The notes beneath the pieces are model-generated. The model did no database searches and had not been told where the DNA came from. It was given only the letters and a program-made list of their open reading frames with translations. From positions 52,515 to 116,514 of the forward strand of contig QNRL01000012.1 of assembly GCA_003315335.1 (NCBI GenBank): 64,000 nucleotides of DNA, in the 5' to 3' direction. Below, piece after piece: positions 22,738 through 34,284 of this stretch. Position numbers and translations under genes: made by a program. This DNA comes from Pseudocitrobacter faecalis (lineage in GTDB: Bacteria; Pseudomonadota; Gammaproteobacteria; Enterobacterales; Enterobacteriaceae). Each line of letters begins with the position of its first letter. Within the stretch, counting starts at the first letter, position 1.

Positions 22738-23304
22738 ATGTCCGAAGCGTTGAAAGTTGTTACGTTACTGGGAAGCCTGCGCAAAGGTTCATTTAACGGT
22801 ATGGTTGCGCGCACCCTGCCGAAAATTGCGCCCGCGGGTATGGATGTTGCTCCGCTGCCGTCGATTGGCGATATCCCGCTGTATGACGCCGATGTTCAGC
22901 AGGAAGAGGGTTTTCCGCAAAGCGTATTAGCGCTGGCGGAGCAGATTCGTCAGGCGGATGGCGTGGTGATTGTGACGCCGGAATATAACTACTCCGTGCC
23001 GGGTGGGCTGAAAAATGCTATCGACTGGCTGTCACGCCTGCCAGAACAGCCGCTGGCCGGTAAGCCAGTGCTGATTCAGACCAGCTCTATGGGCGCGATT
23101 GGCGGCGCACGCTGCCAGTATCACCTGCGTCAGATTCTGGTCTTCCTTGATGCAATGGTGATGAACAAGCCGGAGTTTATGGGCGGCGTGATTCAGAACA
23201 AGGTCGACCCACAGTTGGGTGAAGTGATTGAGCAAGGCACGCTGGATCATCTGACCGGTCAGTTGACCGCATTTGGCGAGTATATTTTGCGGGTTAAGGC
23301 GTAG
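22738..23304 (+). CDS. chrR: NADPH-dependent quinone/chromate reductase ChrR (YieF)
   Basis: FMN-dependent reductase that performs two-electron quinone reduction and also reduces chromate, protecting against redox cycling. It has 188 residues, as in E. coli. The flavodoxin-like fold shows the phosphate-binding loop GSLRKGSFN and the flavin-contact segment PEYNYSVPGGLKNAIDW. A good site (CAGGAG) precedes the ATG. It is followed by a nested hairpin repeat shared with the convergent gene adeP. Confidence 0.96.
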   Translation: MSEALKVVTLLGSLRKGSFNGMVARTLPKIAPAGMDVAPLPSIGDIPLYDADVQQEEGFPQSVLALAEQIRQADGVVIVTPEYNYSVPGGLKNAIDWLSRLPEQPLAGKPVLIQTSSMGAIGGARCQYHLRQILVFLDAMVMNKPEFMGGVIQNKVDPQLGEVIEQGTLDHLTGQLTAFGEYILRVKA

Positions 23305-23312
23305 AACATTTC

Positions 23313-23394
23313 CCCTCACCCCGGCCCTCTCCCACAGGGAGAGGGAGAACACCACACCATCCCCTCTCCCTTTGGGAGAGGGTTAAGGTGAGGG
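23313..23394. repeat. nested hairpin repeat between chrR and adeP
   Basis: Two near-identical hairpins, CCCTCTCCC-ACA-GGGAGAGGG and CCCTCTCCC-TTT-GGGAGAGGG, are enclosed by outer arms CCCTCACC and GGTGAGGG. A single-hairpin relative lies at 25575-25607. Both copies sit between convergent gene ends, where they may serve as bidirectional terminators or mRNA stabilisers. It is unlike the REP family elsewhere in the window. Confidence 0.8.
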
Positions 23395-23396
23395 CA

Positions 23397-24734
23397 TTAA
23401 TGCCCGTCAATAAACACAATCTTCAGCACGAACAGCAGCGCAACGATAATCACGCACGGGCTGAGATCGCGGAAACGGCCGGTACCGATTTTCATCACGC
23501 AGTAGGAAATAAAGCCCAGCGCAATACCTTCGGTAATGGAGAAGCTGAACGGCATCATCACGGCGGTGATGAACGCCGGTACAGATTCGGTCAGGTCTTC
23601 CCACTTCACGCGCGCCAGGCTTGAGGTCATCAGCACGCCAACGTAAATCAGCGCACCTGCAGCCGCATAGCCCGGTACCATTCCGGCCAGCGGAGACAAG
23701 AAGATAACCAGCAGGAACAGCAGACCCACAACGACCGCCGTCAGGCCGGTACGGCCACCGACGGAAACACCGGAAGAGGATTCGATATACGCGGTGACGG
23801 ACGAGGTGCCAATAAAGGAACCGGCGACGGACGAGATGCTGTCCACATACAGCGCTTGTTTCATGCGCGGGAATTTGCCTTTTTCGTCGGTCAGCCCTGC
23901 TTTATCGGTCACGCCAATCAGCGTACCGGAGGAGTCGAACAGGTTCACCAGCATGAAGGAGAAAATCACGCCCGCCAGGCCCAGGTTAAACGAACCCGCC
24001 AGGTCAACGTGACCGACAACCGTCATGACGCTCGGCGGCGCAGAAACGATACCGTTGTAATGCACGTCGCCCAGCATCCAGCCCAGCAGCGTGGTTACGA
24101 CGATGGAGACCAGTACGGCAGCATGAATGTTGCGCGATGCCAGGATGGCGATAATGAAGAAGCCCAGCACACCCAGCAGTACGCTGTGAGAGGTCAGGTT
24201 GCCAATCGCCACCAGCGTTTCGGAGTTCGCTACGATGACGCCCGCGTTTTTCAGGCCCATCATACCGATGAACAGACCGATACCGCTGGTGATACCCACG
24301 CGCAGGCTAACCGGGATATTGGCAATCATCCAGTAACGCACGCGGAAGATAGTCAGCAACAGAAGGCCGATTGCGCCCCAGAAGATTGCGCCCATGCCCA
24401 CCTGCCACGGCAGGCCCATTGCCTGTACCACGACAAAGGCGAAGAAGGCGTTGAGGCCCATCGCGGGCGCCAGCGCCACCGGCAGGTTCGCGAAAACGCC
24501 CATCAGGATGCTGCCCAGCGCAGCAATCAGGCAGGTGGTGACAAACACCGCGCTGGTGTCCATGCCCGCCACGCCGAGAATTTGTGGGTTTACAAAAACG
24601 ATGTAGACCATCGTCAGGAAAGTGGTGAAACCGGCAATCACTTCAGTACGTGCCGTTGTGCCGTGTTCGCGCAGTTTGAACACGCGTTCCAGCATACCCT
24701 GACCGGAAGCCGGGGTAGTTTGTTGTTGGCTCAT
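23397..24734 (-). CDS. adeP: adenine permease AdeP
   Basis: High-affinity adenine:proton symporter of the inner membrane (AzgA-type nucleobase transporter). It has 445 residues, near-identical to E. coli YieG/AdeP, with about 12-14 hydrophobic segments. Family motifs visible are NPQILGVAGMD, PAMGLNAFFAF and the region FDSSGTLIGVTDKAGL. The second of two tandem Met codons is taken as start. A probable PurR box lies about 100 bases upstream, consistent with purine repression. Confidence 0.96.
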   Translation of the reverse strand: MSQQQTTPASGQGMLERVFKLREHGTTARTEVIAGFTTFLTMVYIVFVNPQILGVAGMDTSAVFVTTCLIAALGSILMGVFANLPVALAPAMGLNAFFAFVVVQAMGLPWQVGMGAIFWGAIGLLLLTIFRVRYWMIANIPVSLRVGITSGIGLFIGMMGLKNAGVIVANSETLVAIGNLTSHSVLLGVLGFFIIAILASRNIHAAVLVSIVVTTLLGWMLGDVHYNGIVSAPPSVMTVVGHVDLAGSFNLGLAGVIFSFMLVNLFDSSGTLIGVTDKAGLTDEKGKFPRMKQALYVDSISSVAGSFIGTSSVTAYIESSSGVSVGGRTGLTAVVVGLLFLLVIFLSPLAGMVPGYAAAGALIYVGVLMTSSLARVKWEDLTESVPAFITAVMMPFSFSITEGIALGFISYCVMKIGTGRFRDLSPCVIIVALLFVLKIVFIDGH

Positions 24735-24836
24735 CATCTATTTCCGCAGAAAGGAAGGAAAATTCGTCGCTATCCTATACCAAAATGCGACAATAGGCGC
24801 GGTTGCGAGATACTTTTTTTCATCTGTTTTGCTTAT

Positions 24837-24852
24837 ACGGCAACGATTGCGT
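24837..24852. promoter_or_regulatory. probable PurR box between adeP and yieH
   Basis: On the minus strand ACGCAATCGTTGCCGT matches the PurR consensus ANGCAANCGNTTNCNT at all but one fixed position. It lies between the divergent genes adeP and yieH, 103 bases from adeP and 51 from yieH. PurR control of adenine uptake is established knowledge in E. coli; binding here is inferred. Confidence 0.6.
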
Positions 24853-24902
24853 CTCTCAATTCAGCAGTACGAAAACGTTAAACTTGTTATTAAGGGAATG
24901 AT

Positions 24903-25568
24903 ATGTCCGGGATTGAAGCAGTATTTTTCGACTGTGACGGCACGCTGGTCGACAGCGAAGTGATTTGTTCTCGCGCGTATGTCCATATGTTCAAAGTGTT
25001 TGGCATTACGCTTGATCTCGAAGAGATCTTTAAACGTTTTAAAGGCGTGAAACTCTACGAGATCATCGACATCATTAACGCAGAGCACGGGGTGAATCTC
25101 GCCCGCGCAGATCTGGAACCGGTTTATCGCGCAGAGGTCGCACGCCTGTTCGACTCGGAACTTGAGATAATCGCCGGGGCAGATACGCTGCTGAATGCCA
25201 TGAAAGTGCCGATGTGCGTGGTTTCTAACGGGCCGGTCAGCAAAATGCAGCACTCATTGGGCAAACTTCAGATGTTGCACCATTTCCCGGAAAAACTGTT
25301 CAGCGGCTACGACATCCAGCGCTGGAAGCCAGACCCGGCGCTGATGTTTCACGCGGCGAAGGCGATGAACGTCAACGTGGAGAACTGCATTCTGGTGGAC
25401 GACTCTTCCGCTGGCGCGCAGTCGGGAATTGATGCGGGAATGGAGGTGTTCTACTTCTGCGCCGACCCGCATAACAAGCCGATTAACCATCCGAAAGTCA
25501 CGACCTTTACCGATCTGGCACAGTTGCCAGCGCTGTGGAAGGCGCGCGGGTGGGATATCGTGAGGTGA
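24903..25568 (+). CDS. yieH: YieH, HAD-family 6-phosphogluconate phosphatase
   Basis: Cytoplasmic phosphatase of the beta-phosphoglucomutase-like HAD subfamily; the E. coli enzyme hydrolyses 6-phosphogluconate. It has 221 residues, as in E. coli. Motif I is FFDCDGTLVDSE (nucleophile Asp10, acid/base Asp12), followed by a helical C1 cap, then motif II VVSNGP, a conserved Lys in WKPDP, and motif IV LVDDSSAG. It is divergent from adeP and convergent with phoU. Confidence 0.94.
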   Translation: MSGIEAVFFDCDGTLVDSEVICSRAYVHMFKVFGITLDLEEIFKRFKGVKLYEIIDIINAEHGVNLARADLEPVYRAEVARLFDSELEIIAGADTLLNAMKVPMCVVSNGPVSKMQHSLGKLQMLHHFPEKLFSGYDIQRWKPDPALMFHAAKAMNVNVENCILVDDSSAGAQSGIDAGMEVFYFCADPHNKPINHPKVTTFTDLAQLPALWKARGWDIVR

Positions 25569-25574
25569 TGTTTC

Positions 25575-25607
25575 CCCTCACCCTAACCCTCTCCCGCAGG
25601 GAGAGGG
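25575..25607. repeat. single-hairpin copy of the CCCTCACC repeat
   Basis: CCCTCACC, CTAA, then CCCTCTCCC-GCA-GGGAGAGGG. It is the left half of the nested repeat at 23313-23394 and again lies between converging genes (yieH and phoU). Confidence 0.75.
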
Positions 25608-25629
25608 AACCGATCGCGCGCTTTGCTGG

Positions 25630-26355
25630 TTACTCTTTCGGATCCTTCCCTGCCAGCAGCTTATCCAGTTCATCGCCGCCCACGTGACGGAAATCCTGCC
25701 CTTTCACGAAGTAGAAGATGTATTCGCAGATATTCTGGCAGCGGTCACCGATACGCTCGATAGAGCGCGCGCAGAACAGCGCCGTTAATACGCTCGGGAT
25801 AGTGCGCGGATCTTCCATCATATACGTCATCAGTTGACGCACGATGCCTTCATATTCCTGATCGACTTTCTTATCTTCGCGGTAGATACGCACCGCTTCG
25901 TCGAGATCCATACGTGCGAAGGCATCCAGCACATCATGCAGCATCTGTACCGTGTGGCGGCCCAGCGATTCCAGGCTCACCAGCAGCGGCTGGTGCTGAG
26001 AAGAGAACTTCTCCAGCGCCGTGCGGCAGATTTTATCCGCAACGTCACCAATACGCTCCAGCTCAGCGATAGTTTTGATAATCGCCATCACCAGGCGCAG
26101 GTCGCTCGCCGTCGGCTGGCGTTTGGCGATAATGCGCACGCACGCTTCATCGATAGCGACTTCCATCATATTGACCTGTTTGTCGCCTTCCACCACGCGT
26201 TTGGCCAGATCGCTGTCCTGGTTGTGCATCGCGGTAATCGCGTCGGAGAGCTGCTGCTCGACCATGCCGCCCATGGTCATCACCTGGGTGCGGATACTTT
26301 CCAGTTCAGCGTTGAACTGGCCGGAAATGTGTTTATTAAGATTGAGGTTGTCCAT
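25630..26355 (-). CDS. phoU: phosphate signalling regulator PhoU
   Basis: Cytoplasmic adaptor linking the Pst transporter to the PhoR/PhoB two-component system; it keeps PhoR in the inhibitory state when phosphate is plentiful. It has 241 residues built of two three-helix PhoU repeats, each with a metal-binding ExxxD motif ([12 protein letters not shown] and [12 protein letters not shown]). The start at 26355 ([20 protein letters not shown]) is set by alignment; longer in-frame reading has no homology. Last gene of pstSCAB-phoU, 13 bases after pstB. Confidence 0.98.
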   Translation of the reverse strand: MDNLNLNKHISGQFNAELESIRTQVMTMGGMVEQQLSDAITAMHNQDSDLAKRVVEGDKQVNMMEVAIDEACVRIIAKRQPTASDLRLVMAIIKTIAELERIGDVADKICRTALEKFSSQHQPLLVSLESLGRHTVQMLHDVLDAFARMDLDEAVRIYREDKKVDQEYEGIVRQLMTYMMEDPRTIPSVLTALFCARSIERIGDRCQNICEYIFYFVKGQDFRHVGGDELDKLLAGKDPKE

Positions 26356-26368
26356 GGTTAACTCCAAA

Positions 26369-29041
<2,673 letters not shown>

Positions 29042-29071
29042 TCACTCTTTCCGTTAAACGCGTTTACGAAG

Positions 29072-29146
29072 TTGCCCGATAGCGTAAACGCTTATCGGGC
29101 CTACAGTGTGAACCGTAGGGCGGGTAAGCGCAGCGCCACCCGCCAT
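29072..29146. repeat. BIME between pstS and pstC
   Basis: Two REP units: GCCCGATAGCG paired with CGCTTATCGGGC, then GTAGGGCGGGTAAGCGCAG paired with CGCCACCCGCC. In E. coli this gap also carries REPs, thought to raise pstS mRNA stability over the downstream genes. Confidence 0.82.
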
Positions 29147-29164
29147 TTTCGTCAATATTTCCCG

Positions 29165-30223
<1,059 letters not shown>

Positions 30224-30293
30224 TCATAAAGCATTGTTTAATGGCTACGATGAGCAAAATAGGACAAAGAGGTGACAGTTATATGTATGGAAT

Positions 30294-30311
30294 ATGACAG
30301 TTTTATGACAA
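30294..30311 (-). promoter_or_regulatory. Pho box of the pst operon
   Basis: On the minus strand TTGTCATAAAACTGTCAT matches the PhoB consensus CTGTCATAWAWCTGTCAY at nearly every position, about 90 bases before pstS. Downstream, CATATAACTGTCACC continues the 11-base repeat phase and is where a -10 region would lie. A further inverted pair of half-sites (ATGACA-GAT-TGTCAT, 30431-30445) lies farther upstream. Confidence 0.88.
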
Positions 30312-30467
30312 GGAGGTGCTTATCGAAAATATAGATATAAAAACTATAAGTTTCAATAGCTTGTTCAATGTTGCGAATTTCAGATTTCAGCAATATTTTC
30401 TTTTTATGACATCAGAAACCATAGCTGAAAATGACAGATTGTCATAAATCTCAGGCGGGGATTGGCG

Positions 30468-30495
30468 TAAAAAAAACTCCACCCGAAGGTGGAGT
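30468..30495 (-). terminator. glmS terminator
   Basis: On the minus strand ACTCCACC, loop TTCG, GGTGGAGT is followed by a run of Ts. The UUCG tetraloop on an eight-base stem begins nine bases past the glmS stop, so it is a strong terminator of glmUS. Confidence 0.9.
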
Positions 30496-30504
30496 CTGGT
30501 GCAA

Positions 30505-32334
30505 TTACTCTACAGTGACCGATTTTGCCAGGTTACGCGGCTGGTCAACGTCGGTGCCTTTGATCAGCGCGACGTGGTACGCCAGCAACTGCAGCGGCAC
30601 GGTGTAGAAGATTGGCGCAATCACCTCTTCAACGTGCGGCATCTCGATGATGTGCATGTTGTCGCTGTTGGTGAAAGCGGCATCCTGGTCGGCGAAGACA
30701 TACAGCTGGCCGCCGCGTGCGCGAACTTCTTCAATGTTGGATTTCAGTTTTTCCAGCAGTTCGTTGTTCGGTGCAACCACGATAACCGGCATATCCGCGT
30801 CAATCAGCGCCAGCGGGCCGTGTTTCAGCTCGCCTGCAGCGTAAGCTTCTGCGTGAATGTAGGAGATCTCTTTCAGCTTCAGCGCGCCTTCCAGCGCGAT
30901 CGGATACTGATCGCCACGACCGAGGAACAATGCGTGATGCTTGTCAGAGAAATCTTCTGCCAGCGCTTCAATGCGTTTATCCTGCGACAGCATCTGCTCG
31001 ATACGGCTCGGCAGCGCCTGCAGGCCATGAACGATGTCGTGCTCGATAGAGGCATCCAGACCTTTCAGGTTTGCCAGTTTCGCCACCAGCATCAGCAGAA
31101 CGGTCAACTGCGTCGTGAACGCTTTGGTGGACGCTACACCGATTTCAGTCCCCGCATTGGTCATCATCGACAGATCGGATTCACGTACCAGCGAAGAGCC
31201 CGGTACGTTACAGATTGCCAGAGAACCGAGGTAACCCAGCTCTTTCGACAGACGCAGGCCCGCGAGGGTATCTGCCGTTTCGCCAGACTGAGACAGGGTG
31301 ATCATCAGGCTGTTACGACGCACCGCGGATTTGCGATAGCGGAATTCAGAGGCGATTTCCACGTCACACGGTACGCCCGCCAGCGATTCAAACCAGTAGC
31401 GAGAAACCATACCGGAGTTGTAGGACGTCCCGCAGGCGATGATCTGGATATGCTCGACTTTCGATAGCAGTTCGTCGGCGTTCGGGCCCAGTTCGCTTAA
31501 ATCCACCTGGCCATGGCTGATACGACCGGTCAGAGTGTTTTTGATGGCGTTCGGCTGCTCGTAAATCTCTTTCTGCATATAGTGACGGTAAATACCTTTA
31601 TCGCCCGCGTCATACTGGAGATTGGATTCGATATCCTGGCGTTTGACTTCTGCGCCAGTTTTATCAAACACGGTTACCGCGCGACGAGTCACTTCCGCGA
31701 TATCGCCCTCTTCGAGGAAGATAAAGCGACGAGTAACCGGCAGCAGCGCCAGCTGGTCAGAGGCGATAAAGTTTTCGCCCATGCCAAGGCCGATAACCAG
31801 CGGGCTACCCGAACGCGCGGCCAGCAGGGTTTCCGGATTGCGGGTATCCATAATGACGGTGCCATACGCGCCACGCAGTTGTGGGATCGCGCGCAGCACC
31901 GCTTCACGCAGTGTGCCGCCCTGTTCCATTTCCCAGTGCACCAGGTGGGCGATCACTTCGGTATCCGTTTCGGACACGAAGGTATAGCCACGGCCCTGCA
32001 ACATTTCGCGCAGCGGTTCGTGGTTTTCGATGATGCCGTTATGCACCACCACAATGTGTTCAGAAACATGCGGATGCGCGTTGGTTTCTGAGGGTTCGCC
32101 GTGCGTTGCCCAACGGGTGTGAGCAATACCGGTGCCGCCGTGAAGCGGGTGTTCTTCCGCCGCCTGAGAGAGCATCTGGACTTTACCCAGACGACGCAGA
32201 CGGGTCATATTGCCCTTTTCATCAACGACCGCCAGACCCGCGGAGTCATAACCACGGTATTCCAGACGACGTAAACCTTCGAGAAGGATCTCAGCTACAT
32301 CACGTTGCGCGACTGCGCCTACAATTCCACACAT
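30505..32334 (-). CDS. glmS: glucosamine-6-phosphate synthase GlmS
   Basis: Makes glucosamine 6-phosphate from fructose 6-phosphate and glutamine, the first step of amino-sugar and cell-wall precursor synthesis. It has 609 residues. The N-terminal Ntn glutaminase starts [13 protein letters not shown], with Cys2 exposed as nucleophile after Met removal. Two SIS sugar-isomerase domains follow (ACGTSYNSG and [13 protein letters not shown]), and the chain ends KSVTVE. It is downstream of glmU; in E. coli the mRNA is processed between them and glmS translation is activated by the sRNA GlmZ. A comparable leader exists here, but the pairing was not verified. Confidence 0.98.
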   Translation of the reverse strand: MCGIVGAVAQRDVAEILLEGLRRLEYRGYDSAGLAVVDEKGNMTRLRRLGKVQMLSQAAEEHPLHGGTGIAHTRWATHGEPSETNAHPHVSEHIVVVHNGIIENHEPLREMLQGRGYTFVSETDTEVIAHLVHWEMEQGGTLREAVLRAIPQLRGAYGTVIMDTRNPETLLAARSGSPLVIGLGMGENFIASDQLALLPVTRRFIFLEEGDIAEVTRRAVTVFDKTGAEVKRQDIESNLQYDAGDKGIYRHYMQKEIYEQPNAIKNTLTGRISHGQVDLSELGPNADELLSKVEHIQIIACGTSYNSGMVSRYWFESLAGVPCDVEIASEFRYRKSAVRRNSLMITLSQSGETADTLAGLRLSKELGYLGSLAICNVPGSSLVRESDLSMMTNAGTEIGVASTKAFTTQLTVLLMLVAKLANLKGLDASIEHDIVHGLQALPSRIEQMLSQDKRIEALAEDFSDKHHALFLGRGDQYPIALEGALKLKEISYIHAEAYAAGELKHGPLALIDADMPVIVVAPNNELLEKLKSNIEEVRARGGQLYVFADQDAAFTNSDNMHIIEMPHVEEVIAPIFYTVPLQLLAYHVALIKGTDVDQPRNLAKSVTVE

Positions 32335-32490
32335 AGTTTTTTAATTCCGATTTTGGCGATATGCCAGTCGTTGTCGGTCAACCTGTATGCCCGTATTTTC
32401 GGGCGCCCCGAGCCTTTGTAGAGAGTGGGGTTATTTTTATAGATACAGCAATTTGAGCGGAGGATTATTTTATCCCCTCATCTCCTGTCT

Positions 32491-32523
32491 GCCTGATGGC
32501 GGCTTCGCCTTATCAGGCCTACA
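32491..32523. repeat. REP element between glmU and glmS
   Basis: GCCTGATGGCGGC paired with GCCTTATCAGGCCTAC, a single REP unit in the 234-base gap between glmU and glmS. The rest of the gap is the presumed glmS leader used in GlmZ-dependent control. Confidence 0.78.
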
Positions 32524-32568
32524 AATTGGATAAATACCTTTTCGGGCGGGGGTTATCCCGCCACGGTG

Positions 32569-33939
32569 TTACTTCTTCTTCACCGGACGCTGCCAGCCCT
32601 GTTTATGGACTTGCGGTACACGGCTTAAAACCAGTTCGTTATCAGCAACATTGCGCGTGACAGTGGTACCGGCGGCGATAGTCACACCATTACCCACGGT
32701 AACCGGGGCCACCAGTTGTGTGTCGGAACCCACAAACACATCATTCCCGATGATAGTTTTGAATTTGTTCGCACCATCGTAGTTACAGGTGATGGTGCCT
32801 GCGCCGATATTCACGTTGTCGCCAATTTCCGCATCGCCCAGGTAGGTCAGATGACCGGCTTTCGAGCCTTTACCCAGACGCGCTTTTTTCATTTCAACGA
32901 AGTTACCAACGTGCGCGCCTTCCAGCAGTTCCGCGCCAGGACGCAGACGGGCGAACGGGCCGATAGTGCAGGCAGCGTCAAGACGCGCATCTTCCACCAC
33001 ACTGTACGGGCTGATTTCACAATCATCGCCAATCACCGCGTTTTTAATTACGCAGCCCGCGCCAATTTTCACGCGGTTGCCCAGCGTAACGTCGCCTTCC
33101 AGAATAACGTTAGCGTCAATTTCCACATCGCGCCCATGAGACAGGGAGCCACGGAGATCAAAACGCGCCGGATCGCGCAGCATTACGCCCGCCAGCAGCA
33201 GTTTTTCAGCCTGCTCAGACTGGTAAACGCGTTCAAGGCGCGACAGTTGCAGGCGGTTGTTGACGCCTTCTACTTCGCTCAGGCGATCAGGATGCACAGC
33301 GGCAATTTCACGCCCTTCCTGGTACGCCATCGCGATAATGTCAGTGATATAGAACTCACCCTGCGCATTGTTGTTATTCAGCTTCGACAACCAGCGCTTC
33401 ATATCCGCACCGCTGGCAATCAGAATGCCGGTATTAATTTCCTGAATCTGACGCTGTTCATCGCTGGCATCTTTATGCTCAACAATGCCGGTCACTTTGC
33501 CGTTTTCGCGGGTGATGCGGCCATAGCCGGTAGGATCGTCGAGCTTGACGGTCAGCAGGCCAATGCCGCCCTGCGGTTTGGCATCACGCAGGCGTTGCAG
33601 CGTCTCGACGGAGATCAGCGGCACATCGCCATACAGCATCATGATGTCTTCATCATCAGCAAAGAACGGCGCGGCCTGCTGCATGGCATGACCCGTACCC
33701 AGTTGCTCAGCCTGAAGTACCCAGTTCAGATTGCCGTCGGTGAGCGTCTTTTTGAGCAGTTCGCCGCCGTGGCCATACACCAGATGAACCTGCGCTGCGC
33801 CTAACTTATTGGCAGCATCAATGACGTGTTGCACCATTGGCTTTCCTGCCAGGGTGTGCAGCACTTTCGGAAGTTCGGAATACATGCGGGTGCCTTTGCC
33901 AGCGGCAAGGATCACGACGCTCATTGTACTGTTAGACAT
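32569..33939 (-). CDS. glmU: bifunctional UDP-N-acetylglucosamine synthase GlmU
   Basis: Acetylates glucosamine 1-phosphate and then uridylylates it to UDP-GlcNAc, precursor of peptidoglycan and lipopolysaccharide. It has 456 residues. The N-terminal uridylyltransferase carries [15 protein letters not shown] (residues 11-25). The C-terminal half is a left-handed beta-helix of hexapeptide repeats with the acetyltransferase region [20 protein letters not shown]. The start at 33939 is chosen because AGGA lies five bases upstream; a Met two codons earlier would sit on the ribosome site. In E. coli it follows atpC directly; here a 3.2-kb accessory block intervenes. Confidence 0.98.
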   Translation of the reverse strand: MSNSTMSVVILAAGKGTRMYSELPKVLHTLAGKPMVQHVIDAANKLGAAQVHLVYGHGGELLKKTLTDGNLNWVLQAEQLGTGHAMQQAAPFFADDEDIMMLYGDVPLISVETLQRLRDAKPQGGIGLLTVKLDDPTGYGRITRENGKVTGIVEHKDASDEQRQIQEINTGILIASGADMKRWLSKLNNNNAQGEFYITDIIAMAYQEGREIAAVHPDRLSEVEGVNNRLQLSRLERVYQSEQAEKLLLAGVMLRDPARFDLRGSLSHGRDVEIDANVILEGDVTLGNRVKIGAGCVIKNAVIGDDCEISPYSVVEDARLDAACTIGPFARLRPGAELLEGAHVGNFVEMKKARLGKGSKAGHLTYLGDAEIGDNVNIGAGTITCNYDGANKFKTIIGNDVFVGSDTQLVAPVTVGNGVTIAAGTTVTRNVADNELVLSRVPQVHKQGWQRPVKKK

Positions 33940-34182
33940 ATGCATCCTGTCTGTAAATTAAGTAGGAAGTAAACCCCATTTCACCTTGAAATTTCTACAT
34001 ATTTTTCATCATGAAATGGTCTGCTGTTAAAACGGTCAACCGTCTGTTGTTACGCGCCTTTCCAGGCCCATTTTCGACCATCATAAAACGTTTTGTCTTG
34101 TAAAAGTTTAGCCAGAACGCCGAATTACGCGCTATGCCCCTGCTTAGTCTCTTCTTTTGCCTCCTGAATAAAGATCGATTAG

Positions 34183-34245
34183 AAATAAAACAGCGTTTTA
34201 TTTGAGCGATTTTGTGACGCATAAAAAAGAAACAGCATTTCATTT
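34183..34245. promoter_or_regulatory. two KdgR-like palindromes upstream of the pectate lyase
   Basis: Site 1 (34183-34203) has perfect nine-base arms AAATAAAAC and GTTTTATTT around AGC. Site 2 (34225-34245) has AAAAGAAAC and ATTTCATTT around AGC, with seven of nine positions paired. Both resemble the consensus of the pectin-catabolism repressor KdgR (AAATGAAAC...GTTTCATTT). Their centres are 42 bases apart, about four helical turns. They lie in the 345-base gap before the lyase start at 34285. Nothing else is recognised there apart from the presumed divergent glmU promoter. Confidence 0.65.
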
Positions 34246-34284
34246 TTATGATAATCGCAGCGGGAAACCATTCAGGAACATAAT

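Noticed and set aside
23856..24881. 341-codon frame opposite adeP, rich in His, Gln and Arg
   Set aside because: The odd composition is what antisense of a membrane protein gives; no independent support.
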